DNA of 64,000 nucleotides from Gemmatimonadales bacterium (lineage in GTDB: Bacteria > Gemmatimonadota > Gemmatimonadetes > Gemmatimonadales > GWC2-71-9): assembly GCA_036279355.1 (NCBI GenBank), contig DASUJH010000002.1:1-64000 (forward strand), written 5' to 3'. Both the position numbers and the translations under genes were made by a program. Each line of letters opens with the position of its first letter. Position 1 is the first letter of the stretch. Shown one piece after another: positions 43,572 through 54,780 of the stretch. The notes under the pieces were generated by a model. It was not told the DNA's origin, did no database searches, and was given only the letters and a program-made list of their open reading frames with translations.

Positions 43572-44294
43572 TCAGACCGCAAGGAGGATATCGTAGAGCG
43601 CGTGCGTCCACGCGGCGATCCCGAAGCCGCGGAGCAGGTACAGCGCGCTGAAGAGCACGCCCGCCACGGCGCGAAAGAGAAACGACGGCAATGCGAGCGG
43701 GTCGCCGTACGGCCCGATGTAGTGAAAGGCAGAGAAGACGAGCGCCCCGACGATCGTCGCCGCGACGCCAGCGCCCGCCGCGGACCAGCCGAATGCGCGC
43801 CGCCCGAGCCAGGCGACCGCCCCCACCACGATCACCCTGAAGAGCAACTCCTCGTAGATCCCAGCACCGAGCGACACCATGAGCTGCGTGGCGAGCCCGA
43901 GCCGGTCGAACGGCCCCGCGGCGAGCCGGGTCATACCGTGGAGCAGCAGGCCGGCCAGCGTCCCCGCGACCGCGCCGAATACGAGCGCGTAGCCCAGCGA
44001 TTCCAGCGCCATACCGGCGAAATAGCGCGCGTCGAGCCCGCCGCCCTTCCGGCGCCAGTCTCGCCACACGAGCGCAGCACCACCCCCGAGGAGCAGCACG
44101 CCGAACGCAACGAGACCGTCGCGGCCCCCGAGCGCAACGAAGAGGCTCTTGAGCAACACGTCGGCGCCGTTCCGCACACCGGCCATGGCGCCGTGCGACA
44201 GGAACGCTGCGAGCGCCTCGTAGGCGAGCAGCAGCGGCAGCGCGAACAGCAGGCTGTACCGCGGGGCGCGGGTGGCGCGCCAGTACGCGTTCAT
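43572..44294 (-). CDS. CPBP-family intramembrane metalloprotease
   Basis: A 240-residue protein with about six to seven membrane helices and the conserved CPBP (Abi/CAAX) motifs: GIYEELLFR (Glu148, Glu149, Arg153), FSAFHYIGP (His191) and AAWTHALYD (His231). Such enzymes cleave in or near the membrane, or process prenylated or toxin-like peptides; the substrate is unknown. CCGGAGCG lies just upstream of ATG 44294. A strong hairpin (44346-44383) separates it from the kinase gene upstream on the same strand. Confidence 0.9.
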   Translation of the reverse strand: MNAYWRATRAPRYSLLFALPLLLAYEALAAFLSHGAMAGVRNGADVLLKSLFVALGGRDGLVAFGVLLLGGGAALVWRDWRRKGGGLDARYFAGMALESLGYALVFGAVAGTLAGLLLHGMTRLAAGPFDRLGLATQLMVSLGAGIYEELLFRVIVVGAVAWLGRRAFGWSAAGAGVAATIVGALVFSAFHYIGPYGDPLALPSFLFRAVAGVLFSALYLLRGFGIAAWTHALYDILLAV

Positions 44295-44345
44295 CGCGCT
44301 CCGGCCCTGTTCAGCGGAGAGAGTGGGGGACGTGCCCCGGACGCG

Positions 44346-44383
44346 GATCGCGCCGCCGGGCACGGGGGCCCGGCGGCGCGATC
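44346..44383 (-). terminator. Perfect 15-bp hairpin after the CHASE kinase gene
   Basis: GATCGCGCCGCCGGG (44346-44360) pairs exactly with 44369-44383 across an 8-base loop. It lies about 190 bases past the kinase stop and before the CPBP gene on the same strand. No clear U-tract follows on the minus strand. Confidence 0.6.
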
Positions 44384-44572
44384 AGGTTGGCATCGTGACT
44401 CGAAACGACGCCGGCTTCGTTCAGATCACCATCCGGCGATCGCTTGCCCTGCTCGAGCCACGGATGCAACTCTCACTAGACAATGGATCACCTCCTTCGT
44501 TGCGGTGGAACATAGGGCGGACACCCGAATGGTATCCGGCCCGGCGGCGGGAGGCAAGCAAACGCGGGCCAT

Positions 44573-47215
44573 CTAGCCGACGGCGTTCATCACCGCCTGT
44601 CTCAGCTGGTGATCGGTGAACGGCTTCGCCAGAAACCCCTCGACGGCGACGCCCTCGAGCCGCGCCAGCGCTTCCTCCTCACCGTACCCGCTCGTCACCA
44701 CGATCGGCAGCCGGGGATGCGCCGCCTTGAGTTGCCGGGCGACGTCGGCGCCGCCCATCTCGGGCATCGTGAGGTCGAGCACGATGAGGCGCAGCCGGTC
44801 CGCCGACGCATGCGCGAGCGCGAGTGCTTCGCGGCCGTCCACCGCCAGCGCCACCTCGAACCCGGCGCGCTCCAGCGCCGCCCGGCCGATCCGGCGAAGC
44901 GCCGGCTCATCGTCGGCGAGGAGGACGACGCCGCCGGAGAGCGGGTTCTGCTCCGGGACCGCCGCGGTGTTGGGTGCCGTCGCGTCCGGCGCGGCCGCCG
45001 TTGTCTGCGGCAGCACCACGGTGAACGTGCTTCCCCGCCCCGGGGCTGAGCGGATCGCGATCCCGCCGCCGTGTCCGCGCACGATGCCGAGCGCCGCCGC
45101 GAGGCCGAGGCCCCGTCCGGTGAATTTGGTGGTGAAGAACGGATCGAAAATCCGGGCGAGCGTCGCCTGGTCCATTCCGCTCCCCGCGTCTTCGACCTCC
45201 AGCCGCACGTACTCGCCCGGCGCAAGCTCGTACGATCGAAAGTCGGCGGCGAGACGCTCGGCATCCAGCGTACACGGGGCGACGCGCACCGTCACCGTCC
45301 CCACGCCCTCGCCGATGGCCTCAGCGCCGTTGATCGCGAGGTTCATCACCAGTTGCTGCAACTGGCTCGCGTCGCCCCGCACCGGCGGGCAGGAGTCCGC
45401 GAGGTCGAGCCGGAGGGCCACGGTGCGCGGCATCGACGCGCGTATGAGCTGGGTCAATTCGCGCACGAGCGCGCAGAGATCCACCGCCTGCAGCACGAAG
45501 CGCCCCTTGCCCGCGTACGCGAGCAGCTGGCTCGTGAGCGACGCGGCACGCTCGCCGGCGCGGAGCGCGTCGGTCAGCATGGGACGCGCCGGGTGGCCGG
45601 GCGGGAGCGTGTCGAGCGCGAGGCTGCCGTTTCCGATGATGCCGGTGAGCAGGTTGTTGAAGTCGTGCGCGATGCCGCCGGCGAGCACGCCGATGCTTTC
45701 GAGCTTCTGGGTCTGCCGGAGCGCTTCGGCCGCGCGGCGCTGGTCCTCGACGTCGGTGCAGGTGCCGAACCACCGCGCGATGCCCCCCGCCTCCTCACGC
45801 AGCGCCGAGCCGCGGTCGAGATGCCAGCGGTACTCCCCGTCGCTCCCCCGGCGCAGCCGGTACTCCGCCTCGTACGGCGCGCCGGTGCGCAGCGACGCTT
45901 GCCAGCGGGCGGCCGCGGATTCGACATCGGCCGGGTGGATGAAGCGTGCCCATCCCTTCGCCATGAGCTCCGCCTCGCGCACGCCCAGGTATTCGGCGCA
46001 CCGGCGGTTTACGTAGTCCACGCCGCCGTCGGGCCGCGCGGTCCACACGAGCGGCGGGATGAAATCGGCCAGAAACCGGAACCGCGCCTCGCTCGCGCGC
46101 ACCGCTTCCTCGCTCTGTCGGAGCTCGCGCGCCGCGGCCTCCGCTCCGCTGCGGGCGCGCGCCTCCGCCCGGGTGAAGGCGGTCAGCGCCAAACTCACCA
46201 GTAGGCCGAACACGAAGAGGAGCACCGGCACGTCGCGCCCGCTCGTAATCGGACCGTGCGGGCGCGGGGTGAACTCGAGCGTCCATGGCTCGCCGGCCAC
46301 GTCGAGCGGAAGAGTGAGGCGGTGCGCGGCACTTGCGGGCCGCCCGCTGCTGCCGGTCGAGCTGTACAGCAGCCGATCGGGCGACACGGACGGCCCATCG
46401 TACACCCGCACATCCACCTCGGCGGCGAGCGCGCCGTGGAAGACGGCGTCGAGCAGATCACCCGCGCGGAACGGGCTGTAGACGAAGCCGAGCAGCCGCT
46501 CACGCCGCTCCTCGAGGGTCGCGGGCGCGACCCCATCCTGATAGATCGGGAGATAGATCAGAAAGCCGGCTTGCTTGGCCGAATCGATTTCCTGCACCAG
46601 CGTAAGGCGCCCCGACGCTGCGGGGCGGCCGCTGGTCCAGGCGCGGAGCATCGCGGCACGGCGGGTGGACTCGGAGAACATGTCGAAACCCATCGCCGCG
46701 CGGTTGCGGCGGTCCTGCGGCTGGAGGTACACGATCGCATGGCGCTCGGCGGCGGTGTCGCTCGGCCAGACGTGGAAGCTGTCCACGCCTTCGGCCGCGA
46801 GGGCGCGGCGCAGGGAGTCGAGCGCATCCGCCCGCACCCGGACCGAGTACCCGATGCCCTGGATGCCCGGATAGTGCACGGGGAGCTGCAGGCGCGCGAC
46901 GAATGCGCGGAACTCACCGCGATCGACCTCGTGCGAGGCGGCAAAAAGTCCGCTCGTGGCGCGGAGCAACGTGATGGCCGTTTCGATCCGGTCGCGGAGC
47001 GCGACGGCCGCACCGTTGGCCGCGCCGACGAAACGCACTCGCTCGCGGAGCCGGTTGGTGTCGGCGATATACGCTGTCGCCGCGATGGTGAGCAGCAGCG
47101 TGGCACCCAGCACCACGGCCGGCGTCGGCACCCTGCCGCCGATCAGGCCGCCTCGCGACGGAGCCCGCGGCTTTGCCGTGGCGGCGGACGAAGGAGGTTT
47201 GTGCTCTGAGACCAC
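44573..47215 (-). CDS. CHASE-domain hybrid histidine kinase
   Basis: An 880-residue membrane sensor. Helix 1 lies at about 33-50, a periplasmic CHASE domain at about 75-300 (VHYPGIQGIGYS, YLQPQDRRNRAAMGFDM), helix 2 at about 330-348, and a PAS domain with PAC tail at about 377-495. HisKA carries GGIAHDFNNLL (His517), HATPase_c has EDAGSGMDQ and GRGLGLAAALGI, and the C-terminal receiver domain has VLLADDEP, LIVLDLTMPEMGG and LAKPF. CHASE domains bind small extracellular ligands. No partner regulator is adjacent. AGGAAG precedes GTG 47215. Confidence 0.95.
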   Translation of the reverse strand: MVSEHKPPSSAATAKPRAPSRGGLIGGRVPTPAVVLGATLLLTIAATAYIADTNRLRERVRFVGAANGAAVALRDRIETAITLLRATSGLFAASHEVDRGEFRAFVARLQLPVHYPGIQGIGYSVRVRADALDSLRRALAAEGVDSFHVWPSDTAAERHAIVYLQPQDRRNRAAMGFDMFSESTRRAAMLRAWTSGRPAASGRLTLVQEIDSAKQAGFLIYLPIYQDGVAPATLEERRERLLGFVYSPFRAGDLLDAVFHGALAAEVDVRVYDGPSVSPDRLLYSSTGSSGRPASAAHRLTLPLDVAGEPWTLEFTPRPHGPITSGRDVPVLLFVFGLLVSLALTAFTRAEARARSGAEAAARELRQSEEAVRASEARFRFLADFIPPLVWTARPDGGVDYVNRRCAEYLGVREAELMAKGWARFIHPADVESAAARWQASLRTGAPYEAEYRLRRGSDGEYRWHLDRGSALREEAGGIARWFGTCTDVEDQRRAAEALRQTQKLESIGVLAGGIAHDFNNLLTGIIGNGSLALDTLPPGHPARPMLTDALRAGERAASLTSQLLAYAGKGRFVLQAVDLCALVRELTQLIRASMPRTVALRLDLADSCPPVRGDASQLQQLVMNLAINGAEAIGEGVGTVTVRVAPCTLDAERLAADFRSYELAPGEYVRLEVEDAGSGMDQATLARIFDPFFTTKFTGRGLGLAAALGIVRGHGGGIAIRSAPGRGSTFTVVLPQTTAAAPDATAPNTAAVPEQNPLSGGVVLLADDEPALRRIGRAALERAGFEVALAVDGREALALAHASADRLRLIVLDLTMPEMGGADVARQLKAAHPRLPIVVTSGYGEEEALARLEGVAVEGFLAKPFTDHQLRQAVMNAVG

Positions 47216-47246
47216 CGGACCAGCTTCCTGCGCGCCGCGCAGCCGC

Positions 47247-47654
47247 CTACCTGGTGGTGGCGGGCGCAGCCGCCGCCGCCCCGGTGACGACGCCCTCGAA
47301 GGTGACGGCGCGCGGCACGATCAGCCCACCGGTGAGCATGGTAATGAGGAGGTCACCGAAGCTCGAGTGCACGTGGATGCGCAGGTCGGCGATCCCGGAG
47401 CCGCCCACAAGCTGGGCGGCGAGCGATTTCCTGAGCGACGGCTGCTTGATGTGCGCCAGCCCCCAGAACCCGTAGAGCGCGTGCGAGGTGACGTGGAACC
47501 TGCTGCCCGCCGGCGGCTGGCCCGCCGGTTCGGCCATGGTGACCGGCACGCCGAGCGTGTGCGCGTCGAACGTCATGGCGCATCCCGTGAGACCGGCGGC
47601 CACGAGCATCGGCGCCAGGCGTCGCAACCGCGCGCTCCAACGCCGGCCCGTCAA
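47247..47654 (-). CDS. Putative lipoprotein of unknown function
   Basis: A 135-residue protein. Its basic N-terminus and lipobox AGLTGC (Cys25) indicate a lipoprotein. The mature part contains HALYGFWGLAHIKQPSLRK and a hydrophobic stretch LLITMLTGGLIVPRAVTFEG. The start is TTG 47654, overlapping the upstream stop as TTGA, an uncommon but coherent coupling. It ends in an Ala/Thr-rich tail. No recognised family. Confidence 0.68.
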   Translation of the reverse strand: MTGRRWSARLRRLAPMLVAAGLTGCAMTFDAHTLGVPVTMAEPAGQPPAGSRFHVTSHALYGFWGLAHIKQPSLRKSLAAQLVGGSGIADLRIHVHSSFGDLLITMLTGGLIVPRAVTFEGVVTGAAAAAPATTR

Positions 47655-48346
47655 AGCCCGGGGATCCGGAATGCGTAGTGCAGGCCGGCGGCGAAGACGC
47701 CGGGATCACCGCCGTCCACGAAGACGCGGTCATAGGAGGCCTGGAGGCCGATGCCGTTCAGCAGGTTGAACTCGACCCCGCCGCTGATGCCGAAATGGGT
47801 CTCGGTGTCGGACGAGAGCGCGGCGGAGCCGCCGCTTCCCACGACGTTCACGGTGGCCGGCGGCGTCACGTGTACGATGTCGACCCGCGGCGCGAGCCAG
47901 GGCTTGATGGCCAGCACCGGATTGGGAATCGTAAGCGCGATGCCGAGCCCGATCGGGACGTGATAGAACTTCACGTCCGATACCTTGTCGTAGCCGAGGC
48001 CGCCCTGGAGCGTCGCGGTGAGCGGCACGAGCGGGCCCCCGAACACCTGGTAATTGAGCGTGCCACCGACGCTGGTAATGTTGTCGGCGGGACCCGAGGG
48101 GTTGAACCTGTCGAGGGTGCCAGTGATGCCGAACGGCCCGACTCCGAGCCGTCCGCTCGCGCCGAAGGCCGTGCCCTTGCCGGCGTCGGAATTCGAGAAT
48201 CCCACATCGCCATACACGGCGAGCCCCGTGGGAACACCGCTGTTGTTGACGGGAATCCCGCGCACCTGGGCCGCGGCCGGCACGGCGCCGAGGATGAGCG
48301 CGAGCACCGATCCGAGCGTGGTGCGCCCCAGCCTGCTGCGCCGCAT
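47651..48346 (-). CDS. Outer-membrane beta-barrel-like protein
   Basis: A 231-residue protein with a signal peptide (cleavage at VPAAAQV), alternating Gly/aromatic strands and a C-terminal strand ending FRIPGL. Size suggests an 8- to 10-strand OmpW/OmpA-like barrel. ATG 48346 is preferred over ATG 48358 because GGAGAC lies at the right distance before it. The downstream lipoprotein gene overlaps by four bases, so they may form one assembly. Function is unknown. Confidence 0.75.
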   Translation of the reverse strand: MRRSRLGRTTLGSVLALILGAVPAAAQVRGIPVNNSGVPTGLAVYGDVGFSNSDAGKGTAFGASGRLGVGPFGITGTLDRFNPSGPADNITSVGGTLNYQVFGGPLVPLTATLQGGLGYDKVSDVKFYHVPIGLGIALTIPNPVLAIKPWLAPRVDIVHVTPPATVNVVGSGGSAALSSDTETHFGISGGVEFNLLNGIGLQASYDRVFVDGGDPGVFAAGLHYAFRIPGL

Positions 48347-48440
48347 CGCCGTCTCCATCAGGTTGGATCGCGGGCGGGAAGCTAGCCGCGGCGCGAGCCG
48401 TTCGTCAACCGAGCGGGCGCGGCGCGGCTGCAATGCGTTC

Positions 48441-48470
48441 GCGCCCGGCCGCCGATCGGCGGCCGGGCGC
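48441..48470. terminator. Perfect 30-base palindrome
   Basis: GCGCCCGGCCGCCGA (48441-48455) is followed immediately by its exact reverse complement (48456-48470). It lies between two minus-strand barrel genes, about 35 bases past the stop of the gene at 48504, and can end transcription of the atpC-side operon. Confidence 0.65.
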
Positions 48471-48503
48471 GACATGTCCAGCGGCCGGGCTCGAGCCCCG
48501 CGC

Positions 48504-49119
48504 TCAATGCACGAACGCGATGCTCACGCCGACACCCTCGATGTCACCGAGGCCGCCGCTCACCCGAAGCCCGAGGCTTCGCGAAAAGCGCAGGTCCACC
48601 CCGACGCCGAGCGCCAGGTCCACGTCGCTCTCGCCCCCACCGAATGTCGGCACCAGCACCGGCTGCAGGTAGGGAACGAAGGTGGTCTGGGAGTTCTCGA
48701 GATTGAACCGCCGTCCGACCGATACGCCGATCGGCACGTAGTAGACGTCGCGACCCGTGCCGACGTTGGCGCCGAACCCGAGCGTGAGCGATGCGTCCAC
48801 CGGGATCCGGTCGGAGTAGCTGAGGAACCGGGTGCGGAGGTCGCCGCCCAGGAGATAGCGGGTGCCCGTGTCACCCTTCAGGTCCTCGAAGCCGCCGCGC
48901 ACGCTGAGATCGAACTGCCGGTAACCGTAAGTGTAGAACCCTTCGAGCGAAAAATTGGTGGCGCCGCCTGGGTCGGTGAACGACGCCCCGAACTCGTACT
49001 GGTCAAATGTGCGATACGGCGCCTTGAAAACCGGCGTCCCTGTTTCCTGGGCGGCGGCAGGAGCGGCCGAAACCGCCGTCAAGCCCGCCACCACCACCCC
49101 CGCGACCACCCCCATCAGG

Positions 49120-49130
<11 letters not shown>
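48504..49130 (-). CDS. Outer-membrane beta-barrel-like protein
   Basis: A 208-residue protein with a signal peptide (APAAAQE), Gly-rich alternating strands (VRGGFEDLKG, YLLGGDLRTRF) and a terminal strand VGVSIAFVH. GGAGGAG precedes ATG 49130. The start lies inside the 3' end of atpC (11-base overlap), so it is transcribed and probably co-translated with the ATP synthase genes. Why an outer-membrane protein should trail F1 genes is unclear. Confidence 0.75.
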
Positions 49131-50855
<1,725 letters not shown>

Positions 50856-50874
50856 CTATTCGGTTAACAGGTTG

Positions 50875-51789
50875 TCAGCCTTGCAGCGCTGCGGCGCCGC
50901 CGACGATCTCCGCAATCTCCTGCGTGATCTGCGCCTGCCGCTGGCGATTGTAGGTGCGGGTCAGCTTCTCGATCAGCTCGCCCGCGTTGTCGGTTGCATT
51001 CTTCATGGCGGTCCGGCGGGCGCCGTGCTCGGCCGCCGCCGTTTCCACCAATCCGCGATACACCGCGTTCCGCACGTAGAGCGGCAGCAATTCTTTCAGG
51101 ATTGCATCCGCGCTCGGCGCCAGAATGTAATCCGGCTTGACCTCACTCTGTCCGCCGGTCCGTCCGTCCGCCTGTCCGTCCGTCCGTCCATCCGCCCCCA
51201 CCGGCAGAATCCGCACCGTCGCCGGCGGCGTCTGCAAGGCGCTGATGAAGCGGGCCTGGATCAGATCCACGCTCGCAAGCTCGCCCGCCACGTACGCGTC
51301 GATGAGCGGCTGCACGATCTCAGCGGCGTGCTCGGCCGTCGGCCGGTCGCCGATGTCGGTGCGCTGCCCGGCCAGGGGACGGCCCAGATACTTGAAGAAG
51401 CCGATCCCCTTCTTGCCGATCCCATAGAGCGCAACCTCGTACCCGGCAGCCTCCAGCTCCGCGATCCGCCGGCGCGCTTCCTTGATCAGGTTCGAGTTGA
51501 AGGCGCCGGCAAGTCCGCGGTTCGACGTGATGAGCAGCACCGCCGCCCGCCGCGGGCCGCCCTGCGCGGGCGGCTTGGGCGCGCGGAGGAGCGGGAACTG
51601 GCCGGCCAGATCCGGCGTCACCAGGTCGTCGATCACTTCGCGCAGCGCCTCGGCGTACGGCCGGGCGGCGGTCACTCGATCCTGGGCGCGCTTGAGCTTG
51701 GACGTTGCGACCAGCTCCATCGTCCGCGTGATCTTGCGCGTGTTGCGGACCGAGCGACTCCGGCCCTTGAGCGCGCGTCCCTTCGCCAT
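50875..51789 (-). CDS. atpG: F1 ATP synthase gamma subunit with repeat-encoded insertion
   Basis: A 304-residue central stalk subunit. The N-terminal helix (LKGRSRSVRNTRKITRTMEL) and C-terminal helix (RRTAMKNATDNAGELIEKLT) are typical. Between VRILPV and KPDYILAPS is a Gly/Asp/Arg/Thr-rich insert at about residues 199-214, encoded by CCGTCC/CCTGTC-type repeats. The insert sits in a surface loop where variation is tolerated. The ATG overlaps the atpA stop (TGATG). Confidence 0.95.
   Translation of the reverse strand: MAKGRALKGRSRSVRNTRKITRTMELVATSKLKRAQDRVTAARPYAEALREVIDDLVTPDLAGQFPLLRAPKPPAQGGPRRAAVLLITSNRGLAGAFNSNLIKEARRRIAELEAAGYEVALYGIGKKGIGFFKYLGRPLAGQRTDIGDRPTAEHAAEIVQPLIDAYVAGELASVDLIQARFISALQTPPATVRILPVGADGRTDGQADGRTGGQSEVKPDYILAPSADAILKELLPLYVRNAVYRGLVETAAAEHGARRTAMKNATDNAGELIEKLTRTYNRQRQAQITQEIAEIVGGAAALQG
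51148..51195. repeat. Short tandem repeat tract inside atpG
   Basis: Reiterated GTCC-GTCC and CGCCTGTCC units encode residues 199-214 of AtpG. The units match the arms of the inverted repeats at 20120-20222 and 58984-59098, but here only a single arm is present and the reading frame is kept. Confidence 0.75.
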
Positions 51790-53369
51790 CAGTCGGCCGG
51801 AACGAAGAGGGGCTTGAACGCGGCGATCGCCGACTTGAGCGCGCCGGTCAGCTCCTCGTCGAGCGCCTTCTTGGTCCGGATCCCCTCCAGCACCTTCGGC
51901 TGCTGCGCCTCGAGGTAGGTGAGGAAATCCCGCTCCCACTTGCGGATCTGGGGCACCGGCACGTCGTCGAGGAAGCCGTTGGTCGCGGCGAAGATGATGG
52001 CGACCTGCTGCTCCACCGGCATCGGGTGGTACTGCGGCTGCTTCAGGATCTCGACCAGCCGCGCGCCACGCGCGAGCTCCCGCTGCGTGGCGGCGTCGAG
52101 ATCGGAGCCGAACTGGGCGAATGCCTCCAGCTCGCGATACTGCGCCAGCGAAAGCCGGAGCGGCCCCGCCACCTGTTTCATCGCCTTGATCTGCGCGTTG
52201 CCGCCCACCCGGCTCACCGAGATGCCGGGGTCTACGGCCGGCCGCACGTTCGCGAAGAAGAGGTCGGTCGTCAGGAAGATCTGGCCGTCGGTAATCGAGA
52301 TGACGTTGGTCGGGATGTACGCGGAGACGTCGCCCGCCTGGGTCTCGATGATGGGGAGCGCGGTGAGCGAGCCGCCCGGCTTCTTGATGCGCGGATCGAG
52401 CTTGGTGAGCTCGGGGTTCTCCGAGATCTTGGCCGCGCGCTCGAGCAGGCGGCTGTGAAGGTAGAACACGTCGCCGGGGTACGCTTCCCGGCCGGGCGGA
52501 CGGCGCAGGATGAGGGAGAGCTGGCGGTACGCCGCCGCCTGCTTGGAGAGGTCGTCGTACACGCAGAGGGTCGCCTTCCCCTCCTCGTACATGAAGTACT
52601 CGGCGAGCGCGCAGCCGGCGTACGGCGCGATGTACTGAAGCGGCGCGGGCTCCGACGCACTGGCCACGACGACGATCGTGTACTCCATCGCGCCGGCGTC
52701 CTTGAGCTTCTCCACCACGGTCGCCACCGTCGAGCGCTTCTGCCCGATGGCGACGTACACGCAGACGACGCCCTGTCCCTTTTGATTGAGAATGGTGTCG
52801 ACGGCAATGGCCGTCTTGCCGGTGCCGCGGTCGCCGATGATGAGCTCCCGCTGCCCGCGGCCGATCGGGATCATCGAGTCAATTGCCTTGATGCCGGTCT
52901 GGAGCGGCTCCTTCACCGGCTGCCGGACGATGATGCCCGGCGCGATCATCTCGACCGGGCGGCTCGCGCTGGTGTGGATCTGACCGCGCCCATCCACCGG
53001 ACGGCCAAGCGCGTCCACTACGCGGCCCAGCATGGCGGGACCCGCGGGCACCTCGAGCAGGCGGCCGGTGCGGCGAACTTCGTCGCCCTCCTTGAGCTTG
53101 AGGTAGTCGCCCATGATGGCGGCGCCCACGTTGTCTTCCTCGAGGTTGAGCACCAGGCCCGTAACGGTCTCGCCGGTTTCCTGGGCCGTGAACTCGAGCA
53201 TTTCGCCCGCTTCCGCGGACTTGAGTCCGTAGATGCGGGCTACGCCATCGCGCACCTCGAGCACCGTGCCGACCTCGGCCGTGTCGGTCGTGCCGAGATC
53301 GGCGGCCTCAATCTCCCGAAGGAGGATGTCCTTGAGCTCGCCGGGGCGGAGGATCGTATCAGTCGCCAT
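51789..53369 (-). CDS. atpA: F1 ATP synthase alpha subunit
   Basis: A 526-residue regulatory subunit. The nucleotide-binding P-loop is [26 protein letters not shown]-type N-terminal, [15 protein letters not shown] and [13 protein letters not shown] segments are typical. It would normally follow atpH; here the upstream gene is an AraC-like regulator, and atpH, atpF, atpE and atpB are not in the window. ATG 53369 begins the standard N-terminus. A small inverted repeat lies 40-60 bases upstream. Confidence 0.98.
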   Translation of the reverse strand: MATDTILRPGELKDILLREIEAADLGTTDTAEVGTVLEVRDGVARIYGLKSAEAGEMLEFTAQETGETVTGLVLNLEEDNVGAAIMGDYLKLKEGDEVRRTGRLLEVPAGPAMLGRVVDALGRPVDGRGQIHTSASRPVEMIAPGIIVRQPVKEPLQTGIKAIDSMIPIGRGQRELIIGDRGTGKTAIAVDTILNQKGQGVVCVYVAIGQKRSTVATVVEKLKDAGAMEYTIVVVASASEPAPLQYIAPYAGCALAEYFMYEEGKATLCVYDDLSKQAAAYRQLSLILRRPPGREAYPGDVFYLHSRLLERAAKISENPELTKLDPRIKKPGGSLTALPIIETQAGDVSAYIPTNVISITDGQIFLTTDLFFANVRPAVDPGISVSRVGGNAQIKAMKQVAGPLRLSLAQYRELEAFAQFGSDLDAATQRELARGARLVEILKQPQYHPMPVEQQVAIIFAATNGFLDDVPVPQIRKWERDFLTYLEAQQPKVLEGIRTKKALDEELTGALKSAIAAFKPLFVPAD

Positions 53370-53408
53370 GGATCGCCTATACAGAGGTAAGAGATCGGGT
53401 ATGGATAG

Positions 53409-53430
53409 GCTTGTGAAAATATGCACAAGC
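53409..53430. promoter_or_regulatory. Inverted repeat upstream of atpA
   Basis: GCTTGTG (53409-53415) and CACAAGC (53424-53430) flank an AT-rich 8-base centre, AAAATATG. It is 40-60 bases before the atpA start and close to the end of the regulator gene. It may be an operator, part of the promoter region, or a weak terminator of the upstream gene. Confidence 0.45.
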
Positions 53431-53475
53431 GGGCCGATCGGCAAGGCGAATCCGCCCGCTCAAAGGCTTGGAGCG

Positions 53476-54255
53476 CTACATCCGGCTCCGCGTGTTTCCC
53501 CGGGCAAACGCGGCCAGCACGCCCCGAGGACCAAGCTCCGCCAGTCGGGAGGGCGGCACGCTCGCGATGCGGCGCGTCGTGCCGGCGAGGTGGCTCGACG
53601 AGGCGTAGCCCAGGAGGCGGACGACGGAGGAGATGGAGTAACCCGGGTTCTGCAGCAGCTGCGCGGCGCAGGCCACGCGGGTGAGATCGATGACGCGTTT
53701 GAGATTGGGCGCGCCGCCCGCCCCGAACTGGCGGGAGAGGTGCTCGCGGCTCACGGCGAGCTGGCGCGCGAGCGAGCCGGTGCGCACCGGCCGCTCCACG
53801 TCGCGCACGAGGAGATCCCACGCGGCGCGCTGGAGCGGCTCGGTGAGACGGAGCACCCGCGGCGCGTCGGCGAGGGCGCGGCGCCGCGCCGTGGTGAGCG
53901 AGTGGCGGGTGACGAGATCGCCGGCCACCGCGTCGTCCACACCTTCCACCACGACGGCCGCGACGGCATGCCGCTGACAGGCGAGAAGCAGCTCGCCGTC
54001 ATCGGCGCGGAAGCCGGCGTATACGAGCACCGGAATCCCCGGAAGCTGCCCGCGGAGTGCATCCAGCTCGGCCGCAGCTCCGCCGGCCGCCGCGGCAGGC
54101 GCCAGTACCACGGCGTCGACCAACCGCGCATGGAGCACTCGGCGGAGTCCGGTGGGCGTGCGGCAGGCCACCACCCGCGGGCCGTCTTTCGGAAGCGTGC
54201 GCCGGAGCGCCTGCACGGCGCTTCGGCTCTCGAGCAGTGTCGCGACCGCCGCCAC
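53476..54255 (-). CDS. AraC-type helix-turn-helix protein with degenerate N-terminal domain
   Basis: A 259-residue protein. The C-terminal AraC-like double helix-turn-helix spans about 130-235 (LARQLAVSREHLSRQFG, then YSISSVVRLLGYASSSHLAG). The N-terminus resembles a receiver-like alpha/beta fold but lacks the acidic pocket and phospho-Asp, so it is probably not phosphorylated. GGAGGAG precedes GTG 54255. It follows the Nudix gene by 12 bases and precedes atpA by about 100, making it a candidate regulator of either side. Confidence 0.82.
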   Translation of the reverse strand: MAAVATLLESRSAVQALRRTLPKDGPRVVACRTPTGLRRVLHARLVDAVVLAPAAAAGGAAAELDALRGQLPGIPVLVYAGFRADDGELLLACQRHAVAAVVVEGVDDAVAGDLVTRHSLTTARRRALADAPRVLRLTEPLQRAAWDLLVRDVERPVRTGSLARQLAVSREHLSRQFGAGGAPNLKRVIDLTRVACAAQLLQNPGYSISSVVRLLGYASSSHLAGTTRRIASVPPSRLAELGPRGVLAAFARGNTRSRM

Positions 54256-54267
54256 CGTCGCTCCTCC

Positions 54268-54780
54268 TCAGGACGCCGGGTTCGGCGAGGCGGGTTCGGT
54301 CCGGGTGCTCGTGCCGCGCGGTGGCCGTCCGGCCCCGGTGGCCACGAGGGTCCGCACCATCTCGCCGGCGCGCTTCAGCACACCGCGAGCGTTGTCGTAG
54401 GAGAGGGTCTCGAGTGCCTGGTCGAGCGGTTGCCATACGCAGGCGGTGATCCCTTCGGCCGCCTGCGGACGCGGCTCCTCTCCCGGGGACTCGAACAGAA
54501 AGAAATGGCAGTACTTGTGGATGTGCCGGCCGCGAAATCGGAAGTGCCAGTCGATGATGCGGATGGGGCCGTGCAGCAGCAGGTCGCCGAGGCCCGTCTC
54601 CTCCTGCGTTTCACGGCGCGCCGTCTCGGCCGGCGCCTCCCCGTCCTCGATGTGCCCCTTCGGGAAGCCCCAGTTGTCATAGGAGTCGCGGATGAGGAGA
54701 AAGTGCGTCACGCGCTCGGGCAGGCGGCGGAAGATGATTCCGCCCGCGCTCACCTCGAGGTCGGCGCGGCGCTTCGCCAT
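54268..54780 (-). CDS. Nudix hydrolase
   Basis: A 170-residue protein with a complete Nudix box: GHIEDGEAPAETARRETQEE followed by TGL. An upstream WGFPKG strand and SAGGIIFRR N-terminus are typical of bis(5'-nucleosyl)-tetraphosphatase-like members. It hydrolyses nucleoside diphosphate derivatives; exact substrate is unknown. The ATG overlaps the MlaD-like stop. The C-terminus is a Pro/Thr/Ser-rich tail. Confidence 0.93.
   Translation of the reverse strand: MAKRRADLEVSAGGIIFRRLPERVTHFLLIRDSYDNWGFPKGHIEDGEAPAETARRETQEETGLGDLLLHGPIRIIDWHFRFRGRHIHKYCHFFLFESPGEEPRPQAAEGITACVWQPLDQALETLSYDNARGVLKRAGEMVRTLVATGAGRPPRGTSTRTEPASPNPAS

Noticed and set aside
53476-54255. Response regulator with AraC output
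   Set aside because: The N-terminal domain lacks the acidic pair, phospho-Asp and Lys of receiver domains, so two-component phosphorylation is not supported.
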